This document shows, piece after piece, positions 26,841 to 34,569 of a DNA stretch of 64,000 nt. The DNA is taken from contig NZ_FQZQ01000006.1 in the NCBI RefSeq assembly GCF_900142085.1, forward strand, positions 62,001-126,000, written 5' to 3'. The stretch comes from Shimia gijangensis (GTDB lineage: Bacteria; Pseudomonadota; Alphaproteobacteria; Rhodobacterales; Rhodobacteraceae). The number at the start of each line of letters is the position of its first letter. The stretch's first letter is position 1. Both the position numbers and the translations under genes were made by a program. Below the pieces are notes generated by a model. It was not told the DNA's origin. It worked only from the letters and a program-made list of their open reading frames with translations, and searched no databases.

Positions 26841-27134
26841 GTCGTGTCCTCGGGCGGCCTTGATACAAGGCACAGTTACGCTCGTGGCGGGCTTAACAAC
26901 TTCAGATCATGTTTGAAATAGAAGAACGGCCCGCCGAGTTGTCTCAGCAGGGAATGCAGCAAATAATAATGATGTTGCGTACAGTGTTCATGAGGCCGGA
27001 CCTTAGGCCCAGCCCTGAGTTCGGTCAAGTGTGTTCAGGAATTGGTCAGCGCCAGACCGATCCGTGCCCGGGTTCTGCGCCCCAATGGAAAGGCCAAAGG
27101 CGCGCGCATCCATCGCCGAAACCCGCGCAAATAC
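26841..27134. other. 294-bp intergenic region, nothing recognised
   Basis: It lies between the cysS start and the VOC gene stop. Only short overlapping shadow frames are present. It presumably contains the cysS promoter; I see no clear hairpin, box or repeat. Confidence 0.4.
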
Positions 27135-27509
27135 CTAGTCATAGGATACAACCTCAAACTCGATGCCGTGCGGACCGTCAAAGTAGAACCGCAAGCCCGG
27201 TTCATAGTCGCCATGCATGGTCGGTATAAAACCCGCCGCCTTGACCTTGACCTCAATCGCATCAATATCATTGACCGCAACGCCCACATGGTTGAAGCCA
27301 CCGATGCGGCTATAGGTATTGCCCATAGGCTCCAAATCTTTGTTCGGCGCATAAAGGGCCAGATAACTGTCCTGATCCCCAACATGAACTGTATAGCCGT
27401 TGTCTTTGGCCTCACCTTCCCAACGGATGTGCCAGCCGAAAATTCCGCAAAGAGTTTGGGCTGTCGTTTGTGGGTCTGGTACGGTGATGTTTACATGCTC
27501 TAGGTGCAT
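27135..27509 (-). CDS. VOC (glyoxalase/bleomycin-resistance) superfamily protein
   Basis: 124 residues, one complete vicinal-oxygen-chelate domain of two beta-alpha-beta-beta-beta modules. Metal-site candidates are the early His in MHLEHVNITVPD, the GFNHVGVAVND histidine and the final Glu in GIEFEVVSYD. A ribosome-binding site AAGGAA precedes the ATG. It is divergent from soxR, with a SoxR box between, so it is very probably induced by redox-cycling compounds. Binding or modifying a quinone-like or antibiotic molecule is plausible but not shown. Confidence 0.85.
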   Translation of the reverse strand: MHLEHVNITVPDPQTTAQTLCGIFGWHIRWEGEAKDNGYTVHVGDQDSYLALYAPNKDLEPMGNTYSRIGGFNHVGVAVNDIDAIEVKVKAAGFIPTMHGDYEPGLRFYFDGPHGIEFEVVSYD

Positions 27510-27552
27510 CAGAAATTCCTTTGATTGAGTTTTGTCTGATGGTATTGTAATT

Positions 27553-27570
27553 GCTCAAGTTAACTTGAGG
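27553..27570. promoter_or_regulatory. SoxR box
   Basis: GCTCAAGTTAACTTGAGG differs from the classic palindromic SoxR site CCTCAAGTTAACTTGAGG only at the first base. It lies in the 77-bp gap between the VOC gene start (27509) and soxR (27587), so a single box can serve both directions. Confidence 0.9.
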
Positions 27571-27586
27571 TCAATAGTTTTTAATC

Positions 27587-28051
27587 ATGCAAAACAAAGA
27601 TCATACACGAAATGGGCTGACAATCGGGTATGTATCTGAACGCACGGGCCTAGCACCTTCTGCGATACGATTCTATGAAGATGAAGGCCTGGTGTTTCCT
27701 GGTCGCAATGCCGGTGGTCAGCGCCGCTTTGATCGTTCAGATATCCGCCGGTTGTCATTTGTGATGATTTCACAAGGTCTAGGATTTTCCCTGCCCGAAA
27801 TTCGAGAGGCTTTGAAATCCTTGCCCGAAGGGCGCACCCCTACAAAACGCGACTGGGAACGAATTTCGGCCCGGTTCCGGCGCAAGCTGGATCAAAGGAT
27901 TTCACAAATGCAGATCCTGCGGGACAAGTTGGACGGCTGCATCGGCTGCGGGTGTCTGTCGCTACAAACCTGTAAGTTATACAATGCTGACGACCGGGCG
28001 CGCCGCAAAGGTCAGGGCCCACGCTATCTTATGGGCGATCCGGTCGATTGA
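27587..28051 (+). CDS. soxR: Redox-sensing transcriptional activator SoxR
   Basis: 154 residues of the MerR family. The N-terminal winged helix (LTIGYVSERTGLAPSAIRFY) is followed by a dimerisation helix and the iron-sulfur motif CIGCGCLSLQTC, the four-cysteine [2Fe-2S] cluster site of SoxR. Oxidation of the cluster by superoxide or redox-cycling drugs activates target promoters by twisting DNA. As in most non-enteric bacteria there is no soxS next to it; the divergent VOC gene is the obvious target through the box at 27553-27570. Confidence 0.95.
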   Translation: MQNKDHTRNGLTIGYVSERTGLAPSAIRFYEDEGLVFPGRNAGGQRRFDRSDIRRLSFVMISQGLGFSLPEIREALKSLPEGRTPTKRDWERISARFRRKLDQRISQMQILRDKLDGCIGCGCLSLQTCKLYNADDRARRKGQGPRYLMGDPVD

Positions 28052-28078
28052 CCCCGACAAACACCCAAGAAGACACCT

Positions 28079-28141
28079 AATAGGATTCATCCACACGAGG
28101 GGTAAGCCGCCCCCGAACGGTCAAATACCCGGAATCCTATT
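28079..28141 (+). ncRNA. Candidate structured leader upstream of the aminotransferase gene
   Basis: Nested inverted repeats: a 10-bp outer stem (AATAGGATTC at 28079-28088 with GAATCCTATT at 28132-28141), an inner stem GGGTA/TACCC (28100-28104 with 28126-28130) and a short CCG/CGG stem inside it (28107-28109 with 28118-28120). It lies 28 bp past the soxR stop and 90 bp before the aminotransferase start. It could be a cis-regulatory RNA or an unusual soxR terminator without a U-run. It matches no riboswitch class I can name. Confidence 0.35.
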
Positions 28142-28230
28142 CGAAAGATTTTCATCTCCCCGAATTACAATTGACGAATCCAGTGCCAATCTGGCTTTTA
28201 CATCGAAACCTCGGACTCAGGAGACATGTT

Positions 28231-29409
28231 ATGCAGCTTTCCGATCGTATTACCCAACTGACCGGCGATGGATCAGATGGCTGGGATGTGTTCTATCGTT
28301 CGCGCCAAATGGTGGCGGATGGTGAACCGGTAATTGAGCTGACCATTGGCGAACATGATGTCCGTACAGACCCGTCGATCCTTGAGGCCATGCACAAAGC
28401 CGCACTGGGTGGGCATACAGGCTATGCCATGGTGCCCGGCATCAAGTCCCTGCGCGAGGCTGTGGCCTCTCGCATTCAAAAAAGAACTGGTGTTCCAACA
28501 ACTTACGAAAACGTCTTAATCTCTGCGGGTGGTCAGGCTGGTCTGTTCGCAGCCCATACGGCTGTGTGCAATCCTGGTGATCGCGCACTGTATCTTGATC
28601 CTTATTATACAACCTACCCGAGCACCATCAGGGGTACGGCTGCTGTGCCTGTTGTCGTGCATACCCATGCAGAGGACGCCTTTCAGCCCCGCGCAGAAGA
28701 CATCGATGCCGAATCCGAAGGTGCCACATCGCTGTTGATAAACTCACCCAACAACCCAACGGGTACGGTCTACAGCCGCCAGACCCTTGATGGTATTGCT
28801 GACGTTTGCAAACGCCACGATCTTTGGCTGATCTCGGACGAGGTCTATGACACGCAAGTCTGGGAAGGCGATCACGTCAGCCCACGCGCCCTGCCCGACA
28901 TGGCTGAGCGTACGATCGTGGTCAGCTCAATGTCCAAAAGCCATGCGATGACCGGTAGCCGTATTGGCTGGATCTGTGCCCCGAAAGAGGTCATCAACCG
29001 CTTGATTGATCTGGCCACCAACACCACTTATGGCGTGGCCGGGTTTATTCAGGACGCCACTGAATTTGCTTTGAGCCAAGGTGCCGAGCTGGAAGACAAA
29101 GTCGCAGAACCTTTCCGCCGTCGCCGCCTGCTGGCTAAGGAAATATTGGCCCAACAAAACACCGTTGGTCTGATCCCCGCACAAGGTGCGATGTATCTGA
29201 TGTTGGATATCCGCGCGACGGGCCTTTCGGGAGAAGAGTTTGCCAACAAGCTGCTCGACACGCATATGATTGCGGTCATGCCCGGCGAAAGCTTTGGGAC
29301 AGCGGCGGCAGGCCACATCCGCGTGGCCATGACCATCGATGACGAACGTTTTGCAGCTGCGCTGAATACTCTGTGTGAATTTGCCAAGGACATAGCAGAA
29401 ACCACCTAG
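28231..29409 (+). CDS. PLP-dependent aminotransferase, class I/II
   Basis: 392 residues from the ATG at 28231, which has AGGAGA about 8 bases upstream; the frame is open 20 codons further up but without a site. Fold-type I motifs are clear: SPNNPTGTVYS, SDEVYD with the PLP-pyridine aspartate, and SSMSKSHAMTGSRIGWI carrying the Schiff-base lysine, with an Arg near the C-terminus (GHIRVAM) for the carboxylate. The specific amino donor cannot be told. It is followed by a good terminator, so it is monocistronic. The next gene on the same strand is an MttB-like methyltransferase. Confidence 0.9.
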   Translation: MQLSDRITQLTGDGSDGWDVFYRSRQMVADGEPVIELTIGEHDVRTDPSILEAMHKAALGGHTGYAMVPGIKSLREAVASRIQKRTGVPTTYENVLISAGGQAGLFAAHTAVCNPGDRALYLDPYYTTYPSTIRGTAAVPVVVHTHAEDAFQPRAEDIDAESEGATSLLINSPNNPTGTVYSRQTLDGIADVCKRHDLWLISDEVYDTQVWEGDHVSPRALPDMAERTIVVSSMSKSHAMTGSRIGWICAPKEVINRLIDLATNTTYGVAGFIQDATEFALSQGAELEDKVAEPFRRRRLLAKEILAQQNTVGLIPAQGAMYLMLDIRATGLSGEEFANKLLDTHMIAVMPGESFGTAAAGHIRVAMTIDDERFAAALNTLCEFAKDIAETT

Positions 29410-29418
29410 GTTGGCCTG

Positions 29419-29440
29419 AAAACGACAGGTGGTCGTTTTT
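29419..29440 (+). terminator. Rho-independent terminator after the aminotransferase gene
   Basis: The stem AAAACGAC / GTCGTTTT encloses a short loop (AGGTG) and continues into a T-run. It begins 10 bp past the stop codon. Confidence 0.8.
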
Positions 29441-29496
29441 GTTGCAGATTTCATCGATTCTTCACGCAATATCACCCGCGAACAGGGAGAATTGCG

Positions 29497-29589
29497 ATGC
29501 AGGGAATGCGTAGCAAATTACAGTTGGTGATCGTCACTATCGGGGCGGAACGCGGTCGCGCGGCGCGTGGTGGGCCATTTAGCATCTGA
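29497..29589 (+). CDS. Possible 30-residue upstream ORF (leader peptide) of the MttB-like gene
   Basis: ATG at 29497 has a strong ribosome-binding site (CAGGGAGA) seven bases before it. The product is 30 residues, basic in its second half (ERGRAARGG) and ending in PFSI. Its last codons and stop lie in the 5' arm of the hairpin at 29578-29615, just before the MttB-like gene. The arrangement resembles translational attenuation, but nothing proves translation, and it may be a chance frame. Confidence 0.3.
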   Translation: MQGMRSKLQLVIVTIGAERGRAARGGPFSI

Positions 29590-29615
29590 ATCCAAATTCG
29601 ATTTAAGATGCTAAA
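29578..29615 (+). repeat. Long inverted repeat in the leader of the MttB-like gene
   Basis: TTTAGCATCT at 29578 and AGATGCTAAA ending at 29615 are perfect complements. Inside them GAATC/GATTT can extend the stem with one bulged A. The hairpin ends 17 bp before the ATG at 29633. It could be an operator for a dimeric regulator or an RNA hairpin that controls access to the start site. Confidence 0.55.
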
Positions 29616-29632
29616 ACAGGACTCATCACAAC

Positions 29633-31171
29633 ATGACTCAACCCGTCTCTCGCCGTTCCGGCGGTCGCAACGCCCGTCGCGCAGCGCGCTCTGCTCCTAT
29701 TGCAAAAGATGAACGCTCGGTTCGCCCGGGCATGGAAGGTGGCGTTCTCAAGCCGCTGACCGAAGAAAAGATGCAACGTATCCACGAAGCCGCGATGGAA
29801 GCGCTGGAAACCATCGGCCTTGCCGATGCGCCCGAAAGTGGCGTGAAATATTTGCTTGGCGCAGGGGCGATCCAAGGCGAAGACGGACGCATTCGCATTC
29901 CCCGCGCTGTGGTCGAAGATGCCCTGTCCAAGGCCTGCCGCGAAATCACGCTCTACAGCCGTGATGGCGAACATGACCTGACATTGTCTGGCAATCGTGT
30001 ACATTTCGGCACTGCGGGTGCGGCGGTGCATATGGTGGATGTTGAAGGTCGCCACTATCGCGATTCAACCGTCCAAGATTTACATGACGCGGCGCGGATC
30101 ACGGACAAGCTGGACAATATCCACTTCTTGCAACGTCCCATGGTGTGCCGTGATATCTCGGACAACCGCGAGATGGATCTCAACACCATCTATGCCACGA
30201 CATCCGGCACCACCAAACATATCGGCACATCGTTCACGGAACCGGATTATGTGGATGATGCGCTTGAGATGCTGCATATGATTGCCGGCGGTGAAGACGA
30301 ATGGCGCGCACGTCCTTTCATGAGCAATTCCAACTGCTTCGTGGTGCCTCCGATGAAGTTCGCCACTGAATCCTGTGAAGTCATGGAAAAATGCATTGAA
30401 GGCGGTATGCCTGTTTTGCTGTTGTCCGCCGGTATGGCGGGTGCGACCGCGCCATCGACGATTGCCGGGGCGATTACTCAGGCGGTGGCTGAATGTCTGG
30501 CGGGTCTGGTTTACGTGAACGCCATCAAACCCGGCCACCCTGCCATTATTGGCACATGGCCGTTTGGTCTTGATCTGCGCTCTGGAGCCATGACAGGTGG
30601 CTCAGGCGAACAAGCTTTGCTGACGGCTGGTTGTGCGCAGATGCACAAATTTTACGGCCTGCCTGGTGGTGCCGCCGCTGGTATGACCGATGCAAAAGTA
30701 CCCGACATGCAGGCCGGGTGGGAACAAATGTGTTCAAACGTCATGGCCGGTCTTTCAGGGCTGAACATGGTGTATGAATCCGTCGGCATGCATGCGTCAC
30801 TTTTGGGGTTCTGTCATGAATCGCTGATCCTGGGGGACGACCTTGTGGGTCATGCGCTGCGTTGTGTGCGTGGAATCGAAGTGGACGACGAAACTCTGGC
30901 GTTAGATCAGATGCGCGAGGTCTGCATGGGCGGCCCGGGCCATTATCTCGGAACTGGACAAACACTGGCTCGGATGCAGGCCGATTACGTCTACCCTGCC
31001 CTTGGCGATCGCACGTCTCCCAAGGAATGGGTCGAGGTTGGCAAACCGGAGCTCAATCAAAAAGCGATTGCCCGCAAAGAGGAGATTCTGTCCGAGCCTT
31101 CAGCCGCGCGATTTGATCCCATCAAGGACAAAGCCCTGCGTGAACGGTTCCGCATTCATCTGTCTTCATAA
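29633..31171 (+). CDS. Trimethylamine methyltransferase (MttB) family protein, non-pyrrolysine type
   Basis: 512 residues with the MttB TIM-barrel pattern throughout and no in-frame amber codon, so it is not a pyrrolysine enzyme. A basic, arginine-rich N-terminus (RRSGGRNARRAARSA) is typical of the Roseobacter members. Characterised non-Pyl relatives demethylate glycine betaine, proline betaine or carnitine onto a corrinoid protein; the substrate here is unknown, and no corrinoid protein gene lies next to it. A strong terminator follows. A paralogue with the same type of basic N-terminus is at 62341. Confidence 0.88.
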   Translation: MTQPVSRRSGGRNARRAARSAPIAKDERSVRPGMEGGVLKPLTEEKMQRIHEAAMEALETIGLADAPESGVKYLLGAGAIQGEDGRIRIPRAVVEDALSKACREITLYSRDGEHDLTLSGNRVHFGTAGAAVHMVDVEGRHYRDSTVQDLHDAARITDKLDNIHFLQRPMVCRDISDNREMDLNTIYATTSGTTKHIGTSFTEPDYVDDALEMLHMIAGGEDEWRARPFMSNSNCFVVPPMKFATESCEVMEKCIEGGMPVLLLSAGMAGATAPSTIAGAITQAVAECLAGLVYVNAIKPGHPAIIGTWPFGLDLRSGAMTGGSGEQALLTAGCAQMHKFYGLPGGAAAGMTDAKVPDMQAGWEQMCSNVMAGLSGLNMVYESVGMHASLLGFCHESLILGDDLVGHALRCVRGIEVDDETLALDQMREVCMGGPGHYLGTGQTLARMQADYVYPALGDRTSPKEWVEVGKPELNQKAIARKEEILSEPSAARFDPIKDKALRERFRIHLSS

Positions 31172-31188
31172 GCCATTCAAACAGAAAG

Positions 31189-31218
31189 AGGCCGGACATC
31201 ATGATGCCCGGCCTTTTT
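31189..31218 (+). terminator. Rho-independent terminator after the MttB-like gene
   Basis: The stem AGGCCGG / CCGGCCT with a 12-base loop is followed directly by TTTT. It starts 18 bp past the stop. Confidence 0.9.
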
Positions 31219-31246
31219 GGTGTCTTCGCCTGAGTGCGTTAGACCG

Positions 31247-31489
31247 TCAAGACGCGATTTCCGGCATCAGCCCTGCGTCCTGCCCCGCCAGAACCTCATC
31301 GGTGCTCAGAACCCCATCAGAATCGGTGTCCATCGCTGAAAAGGCCTCGGCCGTGACATCCGGGAACATGACTTGCACTTCTTCGATGGTCATAACCCCA
31401 TCGCCGTTGGCGTCCAGATCCGCCGCCATGGGCAATGTTGGAAGGGAAAAGCCGGTTAGGGCCAAGGCGGTAATCAGTGCATTTTTCAT
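31247..31489 (-). CDS. Small secreted EF-hand calcium-binding protein
   Basis: 80 residues from ATG 31489, with GGAGA seven bases upstream. A signal peptide (MKNALITALALTGFSLPTLP) is followed by two canonical EF-hand loops, DANGDGVMTIEE and DTDSDGVLSTDE, each with the D-x-D-x-DG pattern. It should bind two calcium ions outside the cytoplasm. It is divergent from an ECF sigma factor with 253 bp between them; this pairing suggests the sigma factor may control it. Confidence 0.85.
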   Translation of the reverse strand: MKNALITALALTGFSLPTLPMAADLDANGDGVMTIEEVQVMFPDVTAEAFSAMDTDSDGVLSTDEVLAGQDAGLMPEIAS

Positions 31490-31742
31490 TTTAATTCTCC
31501 AGTTTGTTGAGGTGCAAAGGCACTTTCGCTGCGTTCCCTGACTGAGATGCACCAAACGACATCCGCGTCCGTGTGCTCTGAAGATTCCCCCAAAGATTGC
31601 CGAAACCTGCCGATTGCCGGCTGATGTCACGGCAACGTACCGCCCAAAAAGGGGGCTACGCTTAGATCGGCGGAATCTCCCCGTCTGTTCAGCTCGGTAT
31701 TCATAGGCACATGGTCCTAGAAAACGTTTGAGAGGACAGTCC

Positions 31743-32252
31743 ATGTGTCACAATGAAATCTCGCCACCCGAAGTTTTGGTTGGCATCCTGCCAAAGTTAC
31801 GCCGCCGGGCCCTTCGCCTATGCGAAAGCCCCGATGTTGCAGACGATTTGACCCAGGAAACCGTTTTGCGGATTTGGAGCCGGTTGATTTCAGGGGACGA
31901 GATTACCGATATCCAAGCCTATGGAATGACAGTCATGCGCAATCTGGCTTTCCAAAACTGGCGCGATCGAAAACCTACTGTCGACATTGAAGACATAGTG
32001 CTTGCCACCCCCGCCAGAGCAACTGGCCACCTTGCCTGCCGGGATGCGTTGAGCGCTGTTTCCCGTCTACCTGCTGGACAAGCCGAAGTGATGACCTTGA
32101 TCACGATAGAAGGTCACACTGCGCCAGAGGCCGCCCAAGAGATCGGATTGCCACTTGGTACGGTGAACTCGCGACTGGCACGGGCGCGCAGCCGGTTGCG
32201 CAGTGAAATCGGTTTGGAAAAGGATAAAAGCATTGTCACACTATTGGATTAG
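31743..32252 (+). CDS. ECF-family RNA polymerase sigma factor
   Basis: 169 residues from ATG 31743 (GAGGAC upstream). Region 2 (LPKLRRRALRLCESPDVADDLTQETVLRIW) and region 4 (EGHTAPEAAQEIGLPLGTVNSRLARARSRLR) are clear. The two are joined by a short linker, as in extracytoplasmic-function factors. No anti-sigma gene follows; the only neighbour with an envelope role is the divergent EF-hand protein. The gene is followed by about 2.3 kb without an intact gene. Confidence 0.9.
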   Translation: MCHNEISPPEVLVGILPKLRRRALRLCESPDVADDLTQETVLRIWSRLISGDEITDIQAYGMTVMRNLAFQNWRDRKPTVDIEDIVLATPARATGHLACRDALSAVSRLPAGQAEVMTLITIEGHTAPEAAQEIGLPLGTVNSRLARARSRLRSEIGLEKDKSIVTLLD

Positions 32253-32275
32253 GTCAAGAAATGCATGGGGTTCAC

Positions 32276-32300
32276 AAAAAATGGGGGGCCGAAGCCCCCC
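32276..32300 (-). terminator. Strong leftward terminator without an intact gene upstream
   Basis: Read leftward it is GGGGGGC-TTCG-GCCCCCC followed by ATTTTTTG, a textbook hairpin with a UUCG tetraloop and U-run. The T-run side proves its direction: it serves a gene on the minus strand, where only a short decayed frame (32328-32438) now exists. It may also stop the converging ECF transcript. Confidence 0.85.
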
Positions 32301-32327
32301 AGTTTCGCCACTCAGGCTCACTATTTA

Positions 32328-32438
32328 ATACCGCTCGATGTTTTTTGCCTGCGGCCCGAGTGTCGTGCCAGGGCAAGCGTGCTCGCCCCGTAACTTTTTT
32401 GCTACTTCCTGAGGTTCCCCCACAATTATGTGTAACCT
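32328..32438 (-). pseudogene. Short decayed reading frame in front of the orphan terminator
   Basis: This frame ends LGPQAKNIERY-stop, 28 bp before the leftward terminator. The last residues vaguely recall C-termini of cold-shock-domain proteins (GPQAxNI), whose genes often carry such terminators, but no KWFN or DVFVH motifs are seen upstream in any frame. A stop codon bounds it on the 5' side. Identity is uncertain; the terminator is the better evidence that a gene was here. Confidence 0.25.
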
Positions 32439-33396
32439 TCAATATGCCGACCGTCCGTTACCATAGCAATTCGCGTGATCATATCAGAATTAGATACGAC
32501 CACAAGATGTTGTGTTTGATTCAACTGATTATCGGCATATTTTGAACTTTGCGATCAGCCGAGCAAGTGAGGGAATGTGATGGGTACATTTCAATACTTC
32601 AACTTGGATTAAGCGACATGGGACTCCGAGATCGCAAAATCGCGCTCGAATGCCTTGCGATCCAAATTTTCAACTCTGGCTAGAGATTAACCACTGTGCT
32701 ACCCCCCAAAAAAACCAGGCACTGAGTTTTTCGAACGAAACTATTGGTGCATTGCAAGCTTTCGAAGGTCTACAAATTAAACGCTGCAGTGGGTTTTCCA
32801 TAAGCGTCAAAATCAAAATTCGTGCTGAAACAGCAACAATCAATAGATGCGTCGAACGGTATCATTTCTCGTTTTTGTTGTAGAGCTTGTTGCTCAGATA
32901 TACCAAGATCTGGCCGAGATGTGTTCTGAAGATGCCCGGCGCCTGGCCCATTTTCATGATCTTCTATGTCTGCAAAATACTCGCAGCTTAACCCTAAATA
33001 TACACCTGTTTTCCTCACCTTTGCCTATCAAACCGGCCTTCTGCGTTTCTTGATGTTACGATACATTGATGGTGTCATTCAGGCGTTTGGTGGGATGCTG
33101 CATTTTGGCCAACATGCCACAATGCCAATGGTAGGTTACAACACAACTATGCACCGCAAAGACGGTCTCTACCGTTTGATTTGCCATGCCGACAGCCTGT
33201 AGGCGGCGCGCTATGATTTACATTACAACATGTCTTCGTGTGTTCCCCAGTTCAAACGCACCCGCGGAGCGACAGCAGAAATTGAAAATTCAGCTTTTTT
33301 TATGCGTCACCTGCCACGCAAACGGTGTATGCCATTCGGCGGATTGCAGGCCATCGCCAAACATATTGGAAACCCTATTTTGCAAAGGTATGATTA
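32439..33396. other. Gene-poor, AT-richer stretch
   Basis: Only short frames without family patterns or good start sites are seen, and base composition is visibly more AT-rich than in the flanking genes. With the orphan terminator to the left and the Rieske remnant to the right, this looks like decayed DNA rather than a regulatory region. Confidence 0.5.
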
Positions 33397-34153
33397 ATGA
33401 TCGTCTATCCAAGGGCCGTCCATGATGCTTGGCTGCCGGTCTGTGCTGTCAAAGAGGTGGGCGCAAAACCACGGCGTGTGCTTTTACACGGGCAGCCTTT
33501 GGTCATCTCTAATGGCAATAATGGCCCCGCAGTTTTACACAACCGCCGTCCACACCGGAACGTGCCGCTGTCCAACGGGACAGTTGAAATGGGTTCTGTT
33601 GCCTGCCCCTAACACGGTTGGGCATTTGGCGGGACAATCAAGTGCACCAAATTGCCGGGCGGATCCCACAGCGGGTTCAGGTTGAGGTGATCCGCAGGCA
33701 AACGGCCACGTCGGTCGAGTGTATGTAACACGAGGCCGAACGGCGTCGTGGTTGGCTACCGGCACTGTTGGAAGGTGCCCGATTGAAAGGGTTGGGACAA
33801 TTTATGGTCCTACAACAGGCCAAATTGGATTTCTTGCTAAAAACGGACCAAAAATGTTTGTGACGGTGATCTTGGCGCCTGAGACAATTTGCAACATTCA
33901 AACCCTTACAACTTTTTCGACACTTAAAGGCCGCCTGCCCGGGTGGCTGAAGGGGCAAACCATGGATGCGTTTCACAGAAAAATCTTACGCGAAGATCAG
34001 GAAATAATTTCGGCTCGAAACGACAACTTACAGACTTTTGGAGGGCCAAAATACACACTAGGCCCGCTTGATTTCATCAAGACGTCAATGGTCAAGCGGA
34101 TGGCGGGAGAAAAGCTGGCTGCAACGGAAAACAGGTTCGCCCGCTGGCTCTAG
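33397..34153 (+). pseudogene. Rieske-type oxygenase, degraded
   Basis: The first frame (33397-33612) reads as a Rieske N-terminus: AWLPVCAVKEVGAKP, GQPLVISNG, then HNRRPHRNVPLSNGTVEMGS and ACP-stop-HGWAF. The expected second cluster motif CPYHGW is intact except that TAC has become TAA, and the first cluster cysteine (CPHR) is replaced by Arg. A shifted frame (33719-34153) resembles the C-terminal half, with APETICNI, REDQEIISARNDN and a final ENRFARWL. Total length (~757 bp) is below the ~1.05 kb of an intact alpha subunit, so there is also a deletion. The product cannot bind a cluster. The substrate class is unknown. Confidence 0.7.
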
Positions 34154-34569
34154 GAACACTGTTTTTTACCCCTAAGATGAGAAGGCAAAGTCTTGAGTCG
34201 TGGCAACACGCGCCCTCGTTTTTGGTGCGCACCAAACACCCTGCGCCAGTCTTATCTCTCCCAACGTAGTCAATTGATCGGTAAACTTCCAACGCTTTGA
34301 GGTTTAGGAATTGGTCACATATGCCTGAAATCCCCGCCAGAACCGCTCATGAGAGTTGTTGACAGGTTCAGCATGATGTGGACAATCGAATTGGCCTAAA
34401 AACCTTTGTTTTAACTATTTAACACGTGGTTTGTGTCCAAGCGGGAAACAATCCTCCGTGGGTTGAATTACAGTTCCTGTTTTTGAAACCGCCTTTAGTG
34501 CACAGTTTTTTTTAAGGTTAATACTTGTTCTTGCGGTGACACGCCACACGCAGTCTTGGGAGTTAGAAG
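34154..34569. other. 416-bp region upstream of the VWA-Hint gene
   Basis: No intact gene. On the minus strand a short frame near 34310-34415 reads like a protein C-terminus (HHAEPVNNSHERFWRGFQAY) but is bounded by stops and I cannot assign it. The right end is AT-rich (TTTTTTTT near 34507) and probably holds the promoter of the following gene. Confidence 0.4.

Noticed and set aside
33186-33425. A CxxCH sequence (CVTCHANG) that could suggest a cytochrome c
   Set aside because: The frame has no signal peptide, no supporting heme-protein features and lies in decayed AT-rich DNA; one CxxCH by chance is likely.
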